Positions 46,034 through 54,284 of a DNA stretch of 64,000 nucleotides are shown piece by piece. The notes under the pieces are model-generated. The model was not told the origin of the DNA. It made no database searches and saw only the letters and a program-made list of their open reading frames with translations. The stretch is from the NCBI RefSeq assembly GCF_041245805.1, contig NZ_CP162490.1:535001-599000 (forward strand). The letters are read 5' to 3'. A program made the translations under genes and the position numbers. Positions within the stretch are counted from its first letter, which is position 1; each line of letters opens with the position of its first letter. Origin of the DNA: Xanthomonas sp. DAR 34887 (GTDB lineage: Bacteria > Pseudomonadota > Gammaproteobacteria > Xanthomonadales > Xanthomonadaceae).

Positions 46034-47482
46034 ATGGACTGGAGCAAGTACCGCACGGCCACCTACGACGAGCTGATCCAGGCAGATGGTCAGCCGCGTC
46101 CCGCCGCCCGCCGCGTCATCGAGTACCTGTCCAGCCTGTCCGGCCGCGAATTGTCCGAACGCCAGCTCGCCGCCGATGTCGCGGCGCGGGTCATGGGCAT
46201 CACCTTCACCGTCTATTCCGACGGCCGCAACGTCGATCGCACGCTGCCGTTCGACCTGATCCCGCGGGTGATCCCGCTGCACGAATGGCAGCGCACCGAG
46301 GCCGGGCTGAAGCAGCGCATGCGCGCGCTCAACCTGTTCATCGGCGACGTCTACGGCGCGCAGCGCATCGTCAAGGACAAGGTGTTCCCGGCGATGCTGC
46401 TGGAGCATTCGGTGAACTTCCGCCCGCAGTGCGTGGGCATCGCGCCGGCGCTGGGGGTATGGGCGCATATCTGCGGCTCGGATCTGGTGCGCGACGCCGA
46501 CGGCACGCTGTACGCGCTGGAAGACAACCTGCGCATTCCCAGCGGCGTGTCGTACATGCTGGAAAACCGCATGGTCGCCAAGCGGGTATTCCCCGAGCTG
46601 TTCGAGACCAGCGCGATCCTGCCGGTGGACGACTATCCGGCGCAGCTGTACGACACCCTGGCCGCGCTGTCGCCGCGCCCGGGCGACCAGCCGGTGATCG
46701 CGCTGCTGACGCCCGGCATCTTCAACAGCGCCTATTTCGAACACGCCTATCTGGCGCAGGCGATGGGCATCGAGCTGGTCGAGGGCGACGACCTGTTCGT
46801 CGCCGACGACGACTGCACCTACATGCGCACCATCTACGGGCCGCGCCGGGTCGACGTGATCTATCGCCGGGTCGACGATCTGTTCATCGACCCGGACGTG
46901 TTCCATCCCGATTCGGTGCTCGGCGTGCCCGGACTGATCCGCAGCTGGCGCGCCGGCAAGGTGGCGCTGGCCAATGCGCCCGGCGCCGGCGTGGCCGACG
47001 ACAAGGTGGTGTTCGCCTACGTGCCGAAGATGATCCGCTACTACCTGGACGAAGAGCCGATCCTGCCCAACGTGCCCAGCTACCTGTGCCACGACGACAA
47101 GGACCGCCAGTACGTGCTCGAACACCTGGACGAACTGGTGGTGAAGCCGGCCAACGAATCCGGCGGCTACGGCATGCTGATCGGGCCGCGCTCGACCAAG
47201 CGCCAGCGCGAGGAGTTCCGCAAGCTGATCCAGGCCGATCCGCGCAACTACATGGCGCAGCCGACGCTGGGCCTGTCCACCGCGCCGATCGTGACCGAGA
47301 CCGGCCCGGCGGCGCGGCATCTGGACCTGCGCCCGTTCATCCTGTCGCGCGAGGACGTCTACGTCACTACCGGCGGGTTGACCCGGGTGGCGATGGAAGA
47401 GGGCTCGCTGGTGGTCAATTCCTCGCAGGGCGGCGGCGCCAAGGACACCTGGGTGGTGGATCTGGACGAGGAGACCGACTGA
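46034..47482 (+). CDS. circularly permuted type 2 ATP-grasp protein
   Basis: A 482-residue protein of the circularly permuted ATP-grasp type 2 family (DUF404/DUF407 region). Recognisable pieces are DLIPRVIPLHEW, ALEDNLRIPSGVSYMLENR, EGDDLFVADD and VVKPANESGGYGML, the last being the ATP-grasp phosphate-binding loop region. The family is predicted to form peptide-like bonds on small molecules. It overlaps the alpha-E gene by one base pair of codons (TGATG), a widespread pairing. The transglutaminase-like gene that usually completes the trio is absent here. An alternative GTG start is at 45980. Confidence 0.92.
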   Translation: MDWSKYRTATYDELIQADGQPRPAARRVIEYLSSLSGRELSERQLAADVAARVMGITFTVYSDGRNVDRTLPFDLIPRVIPLHEWQRTEAGLKQRMRALNLFIGDVYGAQRIVKDKVFPAMLLEHSVNFRPQCVGIAPALGVWAHICGSDLVRDADGTLYALEDNLRIPSGVSYMLENRMVAKRVFPELFETSAILPVDDYPAQLYDTLAALSPRPGDQPVIALLTPGIFNSAYFEHAYLAQAMGIELVEGDDLFVADDDCTYMRTIYGPRRVDVIYRRVDDLFIDPDVFHPDSVLGVPGLIRSWRAGKVALANAPGAGVADDKVVFAYVPKMIRYYLDEEPILPNVPSYLCHDDKDRQYVLEHLDELVVKPANESGGYGMLIGPRSTKRQREEFRKLIQADPRNYMAQPTLGLSTAPIVTETGPAARHLDLRPFILSREDVYVTTGGLTRVAMEEGSLVVNSSQGGGAKDTWVVDLDEETD

Positions 47483-48423
47483 TGCTGTCGCGGGTCGCCG
47501 ACAACCTCTACTGGTTCAGCCGCTACGTGCGCCGCGCCGAGACCACCGCGCGGCTGGTCGGCGTGGGCAGCCTGCTGCAGCTGGATCTGCCGCGCTCGGT
47601 GCGGTTCGCCTGGCGGCCGATGATCGACACGGTCGGCGCCGGCGAGATCTTCAACGTCTGGTTCCCCAATGCCGGCGACGATGTCGGCGATGCCGACGTG
47701 GTGCGCTTCCTGCTGCTGGACGAGCGCAATCCGTCCTCGCTGCGCAGCTCGGCGCGGCAGGCGCGCGAATTGTTGCGCGGCATCCGCGACACGCTGCCGC
47801 AGGAAGTGTGGGAAGCGGTCAACGACCTGCACCTGCATATCGACGCCAACGGCGAGCGCAGCGTCGGCCGCCGTTACCGGATGGAGTTCCTGACCCACGT
47901 CACCGATGCCTGCCTGAAGGTGTCCGGGCTGCTGACCGCCAACGTCAGCCGCGACATCGGTTTCCAGTTCCTGCGCCTGGGCACGGCGATCGAACAGGCC
48001 GACATGACCACGCGCATCATTGATGCCGGCGCCTCGGGGCTGATCACCCCGCGCAAGGCCGACGATCTGGAGGCCTACCAGAACATGCAGTGGATGAGCG
48101 TGCTGCGCTCGCTGGCCGCCTATCAGATGTATCGGCGGCATGTGCGCCAGCGCGTCACCGGCGAGCATGCGCTGCGCTTCCTGCTGCAGAACAACGATTT
48201 CCCGCGCAGCGTGCATTTCTGCCTGACCCGCGCCCAGCACATCCTGCCGACCATGCCGCCGCGGCCGAACGTGGAGCGCGCGCTGATGCGGATCAACGGG
48301 CTGGTGCGCAATGCCGACCCGTCGTACCTGGCGCGGCACAATCCGGCCGAGTTCATGGACGAGATCCAGACCCACTTGGGCTACCTGCACAGCGCGATCG
48401 CCGAGGCCTACTTCAGTTCGTGA
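47482..48423 (+). CDS. alpha-E domain protein
   Basis: A 313-residue all-helical protein starting MLSRVADNLYWFSRYVRRAE, the signature start of the alpha-E (DUF403) family; GTAIEQADMTTRIID and NPSSLRSSARQARELLRGIR are also typical. It is thought to act with the ATP-grasp partner encoded immediately upstream in making a small peptide, the product being unknown. Translation is coupled to the upstream gene. No signal peptide is seen. Confidence 0.92.
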   Translation: MLSRVADNLYWFSRYVRRAETTARLVGVGSLLQLDLPRSVRFAWRPMIDTVGAGEIFNVWFPNAGDDVGDADVVRFLLLDERNPSSLRSSARQARELLRGIRDTLPQEVWEAVNDLHLHIDANGERSVGRRYRMEFLTHVTDACLKVSGLLTANVSRDIGFQFLRLGTAIEQADMTTRIIDAGASGLITPRKADDLEAYQNMQWMSVLRSLAAYQMYRRHVRQRVTGEHALRFLLQNNDFPRSVHFCLTRAQHILPTMPPRPNVERALMRINGLVRNADPSYLARHNPAEFMDEIQTHLGYLHSAIAEAYFSS

Positions 48424-48711
48424 GTGGGGCATGGCCGGCATGGCGCCGGCGGCCCCGGGTTGGCGGCGCGGCGCTGCGGGCGGTGCGTCGCAGGCTGGTT
48501 GAGACGCAATCCGGCGTATGCCGAGGCGCAGGATCGTTACGCTCGCAGCCGAGCTTGCCGGGGGCGCAAGGCGCCGGTGCCGGCCGGTGCGGTTGCGACG
48601 CGCGCGCCGCAAACGGTTCAATAGTGGGATGCGGGGGCGTATGGCGGCGCTCGTCGCCGGTGGCGGAGCGCCGTAGACAGTTCCCTGAATAGGCGAATAC
48701 GGCGTCGGGAT
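48424..48711. other. gene-free interval upstream of the bglX promoter
   Basis: I see no supported gene. GC-rich sequence with short open frames on both strands but no ribosome site or protein-like composition. Confidence 0.5.
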
Positions 48712-48742
48712 TTGCTCTTTCCTCTGGCCGGAGAGCTAGAAT
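48712..48742 (+). promoter_or_regulatory. possible bglX promoter
   Basis: TTGCTC at 48712-48717 and TAGAAT at 48737-48742, 19 bases apart. The -10 box is good, the spacing long. It sits just before a palindromic operator-like site. Confidence 0.4.
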
Positions 48743-48752
48743 TGGCGGCTAT

Positions 48753-48764
48753 GTAAACGTTTTC
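48753..48764 (+). promoter_or_regulatory. LacI-family-like operator upstream of bglX
   Basis: GTAAACGTTTTC, with a perfect AAACGTTT core at 48755-48762, lies between the -10 box and the ribosome site. Its central CG and AT-rich flanks are like LacI/GalR operators, which often control glycosidase genes. No regulator gene is adjacent in this window. Confidence 0.5.
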
Positions 48765-48776
48765 TCAAAGGACCCC

Positions 48777-50954
48777 ATGGCTTCGGATCGTATCGAATCG
48801 CTCATCGCCCGCATGACCGTCGAAGAGAAGGTCGGCCAGCTCGGCGTCTTCGCCGACATGGTGCGCCCGTTCGCCCCTGACGTGAATCCGGAAGCCAACG
48901 TCAGCAATGCCGACGAGGTGCTGCAGCAGGTACGCGCGGGCCTGGTCGGCTCGCTGTTCAACGGCGTGGGCGCGGCACTGGGGCGGCGGATCCAGCAGAC
49001 CGCGCTGGAAGAGAGCCGGCTGGGCGTCCCGGTGATCCTGGCCGCCGATGTGATCCACGGCATGCGCACGGTGTTCCCGATCCCGCTGGGCGAGGCGGCC
49101 AGTTTCGAGCCGGAGCTGGCCGAGCGCACCGCGCGCGCCACCGCGATCGAGGCCACCGCCGCCGGCATCCACTGGACCTATGCGCCGGCGGTGGACATCG
49201 CCCGCGACCAGCGCTGGGGCCGCGGCGCCGAAGGCGCCGGCGAGGACGTGGTGCTGGGCTGCGCGTTCGCCGCCGCGCGCGTGCGCGGCTTCCAGGGCCC
49301 GGACCTGCGCGCGCACGACGCGCTGCTGGCCACCCCCAAGCATTTCGCCGCCTACGGCGCGGTCGCCGCGGGCATGGAATACAACAGCGTGGACATCGCG
49401 CCGCAGACCCTGCGCGACGTGCACCTGCCGCCGTTCCAGGCCGCGTTCGGCGCCGGCGCGCTGAGCGTGATGACCTCGTTCAACGACATCAACGGCGTGC
49501 CGGCCAGCGCCAACCACGAACTGCTGACCGAGATCCTGCGTGGCGAGTGGAAGTTCCCCGGCGTGGTGATTTCCGACTACACCGCCGACATGGAGTTGAT
49601 CGCGCACGGTTATGCCAGCGACGAGCGCGACGCGACCAAGAAGGCGTTCCTGGCCGGCATGGACATGAGCATGCAGAGCGGTTTCTACGCCGCGCACCTG
49701 CCGTCGCTGGTGGCCGACGGCGAAGTACCGATGGCCGCGCTGGACGAAGCGGTGCGACGGGTGCTGGCGCTGAAGGAAGCCATCGGCCTGTTCGACGATC
49801 CGTACCGCTCGCTGGACCCGCAACGCGAGGCCGACCAGTCGCACATCGCCGCGCACGATGCGTTGTCGCGCGATGCGGCGCGGCGCTCGATCGTGCTGTT
49901 GAAGAACGACGGCGACCTGCTGCCGCTGCGCAAGCGCGGACAGAAGATCGCGCTGATCGGGCCGTTCGTGCAGGACCGCGAGAACATCGAAGGCTGCTGG
50001 ACCCTGTTCGGCGACAAGACCCGCTACGTGACCCTGGAAGCCGGCGTGCGCGCCGCGCTGGACGATGCGGATGCGCTGAGCGTGGTGCCAGGCTGCGACC
50101 TGGAAGCGCCGCTGGACGGCGGCATCGAGGCCGCGGTGGCCGCCGCCCGCGCCGCCGACGTGGCGGTGCTGGCGCTGGGCGAGCCGCAACGCTACAGCGG
50201 CGAGGCGCAGTCGCGCACGCAGATCGTGTTGCCGCCGGCGCAGCAGGCGCTGGCCGAGGCGGTCGCCGCCACCGGCACGCCGCTGGTGGTGCTGCTGCGC
50301 AACGGCCGCGCGCTGGCGCTGCAGGGCGCGGTGCGCGACGCGGCGGCGATCGCGGTGACCTGGTACCTGGGCACGCAGACCGGCCCGGCGGTGGCCGACG
50401 TGCTGTTCGGCGACTACAACCCCTCGGCGCGCCTGCCGGTCAGCTTCCCGCTCGACCCGGGCCAGCAGCCGTATTTCTACAACCACGCGCGCACCGGCCG
50501 GCCGGAACTGCCGACGATGAGCGAGTTCAAGGCGCGCTGGCGCGAGATCCCGAATGCGCCGCTGTATCCGTTCGGCCATGGCCTGAGCTACACCCGCTTC
50601 GCCTACGGGGCGCCGCAGCTGGATCGCGTGCAGCTGGGCTGGGACGACACCCTGACCGTGACCACCCGCATCGACAACGTCGGCGAGCGCGACGGCGAGG
50701 AAGTGGTGCAGCTGTACGTGCACGACCGCGTCGCCAGCCGGGTGCGCCCGGTGCGCGAACTGAAGGGCTTCCGCAAGGTGCGGCTGGCGCCGGGGCAGGG
50801 CATGGATGTGGTGTTCACGCTGGATCGTCGCACGCTGGCCTTCAGTGGCCGCGATGGCCATTGCGAAGCCGAGCCGGGGCTGTTCGACCTGTGGGTTTGC
50901 GCCTCGTCGGCCAGCGGCGAGCCGGTCGCCTTCGAGCTGCTGCCGCAGGCATGA
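48777..50954 (+). CDS. bglX: GH3 family beta-glucosidase (BglX-like)
   Basis: A 725-residue retaining glycosidase. The N-terminal GH3 barrel has the substrate pocket DVIHGMRTVFP and the nucleophile Asp267 in VVISDYTADMELI. The C-terminal sandwich and a fibronectin III-like domain (about 640-715, with GEEVVQLYVHD) follow. E. coli BglX is periplasmic with a signal peptide, but this protein starts at the catalytic domain and no in-frame start upstream supplies one, so it is probably cytosolic. AAAGGA precedes the ATG. A LacI-type site overlaps the likely transcription start. Substrates are probably short beta-glucosides. Confidence 0.94.
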   Translation: MASDRIESLIARMTVEEKVGQLGVFADMVRPFAPDVNPEANVSNADEVLQQVRAGLVGSLFNGVGAALGRRIQQTALEESRLGVPVILAADVIHGMRTVFPIPLGEAASFEPELAERTARATAIEATAAGIHWTYAPAVDIARDQRWGRGAEGAGEDVVLGCAFAAARVRGFQGPDLRAHDALLATPKHFAAYGAVAAGMEYNSVDIAPQTLRDVHLPPFQAAFGAGALSVMTSFNDINGVPASANHELLTEILRGEWKFPGVVISDYTADMELIAHGYASDERDATKKAFLAGMDMSMQSGFYAAHLPSLVADGEVPMAALDEAVRRVLALKEAIGLFDDPYRSLDPQREADQSHIAAHDALSRDAARRSIVLLKNDGDLLPLRKRGQKIALIGPFVQDRENIEGCWTLFGDKTRYVTLEAGVRAALDDADALSVVPGCDLEAPLDGGIEAAVAAARAADVAVLALGEPQRYSGEAQSRTQIVLPPAQQALAEAVAATGTPLVVLLRNGRALALQGAVRDAAAIAVTWYLGTQTGPAVADVLFGDYNPSARLPVSFPLDPGQQPYFYNHARTGRPELPTMSEFKARWREIPNAPLYPFGHGLSYTRFAYGAPQLDRVQLGWDDTLTVTTRIDNVGERDGEEVVQLYVHDRVASRVRPVRELKGFRKVRLAPGQGMDVVFTLDRRTLAFSGRDGHCEAEPGLFDLWVCASSASGEPVAFELLPQA

Positions 50955-51153
50955 CAGCCGTGCGCAGGCGGCCCGTCACGGCCGTCTGCGCGCGCATCTG
51001 GCTGGCGGCCCGCGGCCGCGTCGCGCGCAGGTCGCTGTCTACCCCGCGCGAACGCGGCGCGTGATCGCGGCCACGGCTTGGCCATCGCATGCTTGCCGTC
51101 CACAGCCGCTTTGCTAGGTTCGGACCTTCGACCCCATTCGATAGGTGCGCGCC

Positions 51154-52299
51154 ATGCAACGTTCTCCCCTGGGTCTGGCCTGTGCGTTGGTGCTGAGTCT
51201 GGCCGTGTCCGCCGCACACGCCGCACCGGCCGCCAAGCGTGCCGAGCGGCGCGACGACTGGCCGTTCTCGGCGACACCGTTCGCCACCTTCAACGAACCA
51301 TGGGCGATGAGCTTCCTGCCCGACGGCAGCGCCCTGATCAGCGAGAAGCGCGGCACACTCAAGCGTTTCGACCCAGCCAGCGGCCGCACCGGCACGGTCA
51401 GCGGCGTACCCGCGGTCGCCTATGGCGGCCAGGGCGGTTTCGGCGACGTGCTGCCGCATCCGCGCTTCGCCGAGAACGGCTGGGTCTATCTGAGTTATGC
51501 CGAGGCCGTCAGCGGCGATACCCGCGGCGGCGCGGTGGCGCGCGCCAAGCTGAGCCTGGATGGTGATGGCGGCGGCACGCTGTCGCAGCTGAAGGTGATC
51601 TGGCGCCAGCAGCCCAAGGTCTCCGGCAACGGCCACTACGGGCATCGCCTGGCGTTCGGTCCCGACGGCAAGCTGTGGATCAGTTCCAGCGAGCGGCAGA
51701 AGTTCGATCCGGCGCAGGACATGAGCGGCAACCTGGGCAAGATCGTGCGCCTCGACGACGATGGCAGCGTGCCGGCCGACAACCCGTTCGCGCGCCGTGG
51801 TGGCGCGGCGGCGCAGGTCTGGTCGCTCGGCCACCGCAACGTGCTCGGCCTGGCCTTCGACGGCAGCGGCCAGCTGTGGGAACACGAGATGGGCCCGGCC
51901 GGCGGCGACGAGCTGAACCTGATCCAGCGCGGCGCCAACTACGGCTATCCGATCGTCTCCAACGGCGACCATTACGACGGCCGACCGATCCCCGACCATG
52001 CCACGCGCCCGGAATTCGCCGCGCCCAAGCTCAGCTGGTCGCCGGTGATTTCTCCGGCCGGTTTCGTGATCTACAGCGGCAGCGCGTTTCCGCAGTGGCG
52101 CGGCCACGGCTTCATCGGCGGGTTGTCGTCGCAGTCGCTGGTGCGGATCGAGTTCGATGGCGAGACCGCGCGCGAAGCGGCGCGTTACGACATGGGCAAG
52201 CGCATCCGCGAAGTGGAGCAGGGCCCGGACGGCGCGCTGTGGCTGCTGGAAGACGGCAGCGGCGGGCGCTTGCTGAAACTGCAGCCGGTGGAGAGCTGA
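51154..52299 (+). CDS. PQQ-dependent aldose sugar dehydrogenase (YliI/soluble GDH type)
   Basis: A 381-residue periplasmic six-bladed beta-propeller with a signal peptide ending SAAHA. Family motifs: NEPWAMSFLPDG, GGQGGFGDVLPHP, HYGHRLAFGPDG (catalytic His region), GHRNVLGLAFD and EHEMGPAGGDELNLI. It oxidises aldose sugars to lactones using pyrroloquinoline quinone; no PQQ synthesis genes are in the window. ATG at 51154 is chosen over a GTG nine bases upstream since it begins the signal peptide. It lies 200 bases after bglX on the same strand, with its own probable promoter. Confidence 0.92.
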   Translation: MQRSPLGLACALVLSLAVSAAHAAPAAKRAERRDDWPFSATPFATFNEPWAMSFLPDGSALISEKRGTLKRFDPASGRTGTVSGVPAVAYGGQGGFGDVLPHPRFAENGWVYLSYAEAVSGDTRGGAVARAKLSLDGDGGGTLSQLKVIWRQQPKVSGNGHYGHRLAFGPDGKLWISSSERQKFDPAQDMSGNLGKIVRLDDDGSVPADNPFARRGGAAAQVWSLGHRNVLGLAFDGSGQLWEHEMGPAGGDELNLIQRGANYGYPIVSNGDHYDGRPIPDHATRPEFAAPKLSWSPVISPAGFVIYSGSAFPQWRGHGFIGGLSSQSLVRIEFDGETAREAARYDMGKRIREVEQGPDGALWLLEDGSGGRLLKLQPVES

Positions 52300-52429
52300 G
52301 CCACGCGGCGAAGCCGACGGGCGCTATGTTGCCGCGCTGGGATCGGCGCGGCGGCGTGTTGGCGGGATGTGCCGGGTGTGCGCGCGAGATGTCCGCGTTG
52401 CGGCCTTTATCGGACGTTCGGTGGTCCCT

Positions 52430-52509
52430 GTCGCGGCTGAAGCCGCTCCTGCAAAGATCAGGGGCTGCAGGTTAGCGGAGACCCGTGTAGGAGCGGCTTC
52501 AGCCGCGAC
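52430..52509. repeat. inverted REP pair, tail-out order
   Basis: A minus-oriented REP (52430-52452) is followed by a plus-oriented one (52487-52509), 34 bases apart, opposite in order to the pair at 21977. Both share the GCGGCTGAAGCCGC core; the first has CTGC instead of CTAC at its head. They lie between the converging PQQ dehydrogenase and the 101-residue gene. The rest of 52300-52654 holds no gene that I can support. Confidence 0.9.
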
Positions 52510-52654
52510 CAGAAACCATCCGTAAGCGGCTTACCGAGACGCCGGCCCATCGGATTGCGCATAAACCCAGGCCGCCCATGTCGATGGCTGCGAAGCGATC
52601 CGGAAAGGCTCACCCAGCAATCGACACGGTGGCATTTCCATCGCGGTCATCCGG

Positions 52655-52960
52655 TCAATCCTGGCCTGCCCGCTCCCACGCGCGGCGCACCGCATGGCGG
52701 GCCTTGCTCCAGCTCAGCGTCTGCGATCCCTTGGTGCTGTCCCAGTTGCGATGCAGTTCGGCCTCCACCTGTTCGTAGGCCAGATTGAGGTTGCGGACGC
52801 GCGCTTCGTGCCCAGCGTGGTAGGCCGGCTCATAGTCCTCGAAACGTTCGCCATCGCTGTAGTAAGGCTCTTCGGCGAAACGCTCGCGCCAGTACTGCGA
52901 CACCAGGCTGCGATCGTCGTCGTTGGGCGCGCGGCCGGGAATCTGATAAGGAACGCTCAT
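52655..52960 (-). CDS. conserved small hypothetical protein, stress-linked family
   Basis: A 101-residue soluble acidic protein. The central part YWRERFAEEPYYSDGERFED and YEPAYHAGHEAR follows a pattern (YW..RF...PYY......DYEPAYHxG) seen in small proteins encoded beside general-stress genes in proteobacteria; I cannot name a domain with certainty. AGGAG lies before the ATG at 52960, which is preferred to an upstream frame extension. Function unknown. Confidence 0.75.
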   Translation of the reverse strand: MSVPYQIPGRAPNDDDRSLVSQYWRERFAEEPYYSDGERFEDYEPAYHAGHEARVRNLNLAYEQVEAELHRNWDSTKGSQTLSWSKARHAVRRAWERAGQD

Positions 52961-53150
52961 CGTCTGCTCCTGTGCGGATGTGGCGTCCGACGTTAGCGGC
53001 GGCGCCGTTAATGCGATTCCAGCATCGCGTGATCGAGGCATGAAGCGTGCGGGTGCGGCAGGTTGCGCACGCCGGTGCGGGCATCGGCTACGCGACGGGC
53101 CACGGATGGATTACGATCCGCCAACTCCGCTTCGCCTACCGCAGGATTCC

Positions 53151-53657
53151 ATGGCCTCCACCGGCATCGCCTTGCTCACCCCGTACCTGGCGACCGCCGG
53201 CATCGGTTGGCTGTATTACCGGCGCATCCGCCGCTATTTCGGCCGCCAGCCCTGGCAACCGCGGCGGACCGTGGCGCGGTTGCTGCTGCTGTCGCTGGCG
53301 GCGGCAGGGCTGACCTACCTCGCGATGGTCGTGCCGCAGGTCCGTCTCGGCATGGTGATGGGGGTCCTGGCCGGCGCGGCGTTGGGCGCCTTCGCCTTGC
53401 ATCACACCCGCATCGACGTGGTCGAGGGGCGACGCCATTACACCCCCAATCCCTGGATCGGCGCCGGACTCAGCGTGCTGCTGCTCGGACGCCTGGCGTG
53501 GCGCTGGGCCAGCGGTGCGTTTTCCGGGGGCGGTGCGCAGTCGCTGCAGAACGCCAGCCCGCTGACCTTGGCGATCGCTGCGGCGCTGATCGCGTACTCG
53601 TTGGTGCACACCGGCGGTTTGCTGTTGCGCATGCGCGCGCTGGCGCCAGCGCCCTAG
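53151..53657 (+). CDS. DUF1453/CcdC-like membrane protein
   Basis: A 168-residue inner-membrane protein with four predicted helices. The pattern MASTGIALLTPYLATAGIGW followed by YYRRIRRYFGRQPWQPRR resembles DUF1453 (CcdC-like) proteins; the biochemical role is unknown. AGGA lies close before the ATG at 53151. In-frame sequence upstream is not protein-like. It converges on the next gene with 42 bases between. Confidence 0.78.
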   Translation: MASTGIALLTPYLATAGIGWLYYRRIRRYFGRQPWQPRRTVARLLLLSLAAAGLTYLAMVVPQVRLGMVMGVLAGAALGAFALHHTRIDVVEGRRHYTPNPWIGAGLSVLLLGRLAWRWASGAFSGGGAQSLQNASPLTLAIAAALIAYSLVHTGGLLLRMRALAPAP

Positions 53658-53699
53658 CGAGGCAACGCTGCCCCCCCACGTGCAACGCGCAGGGTCACG

Positions 53700-54197
53700 T
53701 CACTGCGCGGCAGCGGCGGATTCGTAGGGCAGCGCTACAGTGCCGGCCGCACGCAGCGGGGCGTCGGCGGCAGCGAGTTGCGCCGCTTCGCCCTCGACCA
53801 CCACCAGGATACGGCCGGCCTCGATTTCCTCTTCGAAGTTGCGCCGCACCGGATCCGGCACGGTGGCACCGACCAGTGCCGAGGACCAGCTGCCGACCAG
53901 CGCGCCGGCGATGGCCATCACCCCGGCACCGGCCAGGGTGATGCCCAGCGGCGGCACCGCGATCGCCACCAGTCCGGCGAGCAGCCCGGCCGCGCCGCCG
54001 CCCACCGCCCCGCGCGCGGCCGCGGGCAAGGTATCGGTCTTGACGTCCTTGCGCTCGTCGGGGATCGCGTCCAGTTCGATGTCGCTGCGGGCGATCAACG
54101 ACAGGTCGTCGTTGTCGATGCCGGCGCTGCGCGCCGCTTGCAGGGCGCGGGTGGCGGTGGCCAGATCGGGGGCGCTGTAGACGTGGCGCAGTTTCAT
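53700..54197 (-). CDS. glycine-zipper membrane protein, DUF1269/general stress-like
   Basis: A 165-residue protein with an N-terminal ferredoxin-like segment (LRHVYSAPDLATATRALQ), then a hydrophobic Gly/Ala-rich hairpin of two helices (about 86-140, including GAVGGGAAGLLAGLVAIAV), then a soluble C-terminus. This matches general-stress or DUF1269-like proteins. GGAG precedes ATG 54197; an ATG four codons upstream is possible. The stop is opposite the DUF1453 gene. No enzyme motif is seen. Confidence 0.75.
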   Translation of the reverse strand: MKLRHVYSAPDLATATRALQAARSAGIDNDDLSLIARSDIELDAIPDERKDVKTDTLPAAARGAVGGGAAGLLAGLVAIAVPPLGITLAGAGVMAIAGALVGSWSSALVGATVPDPVRRNFEEEIEAGRILVVVEGEAAQLAAADAPLRAAGTVALPYESAAAAQ

Positions 54198-54284
54198 CGC
54201 GGACTCCATCGCTGAGGCTGGCACCCAGAGTCGAAGCGACCCGGTTACCTGCCCGTGACAGCGGCGCAAGGCGGCGTGAAGGCG

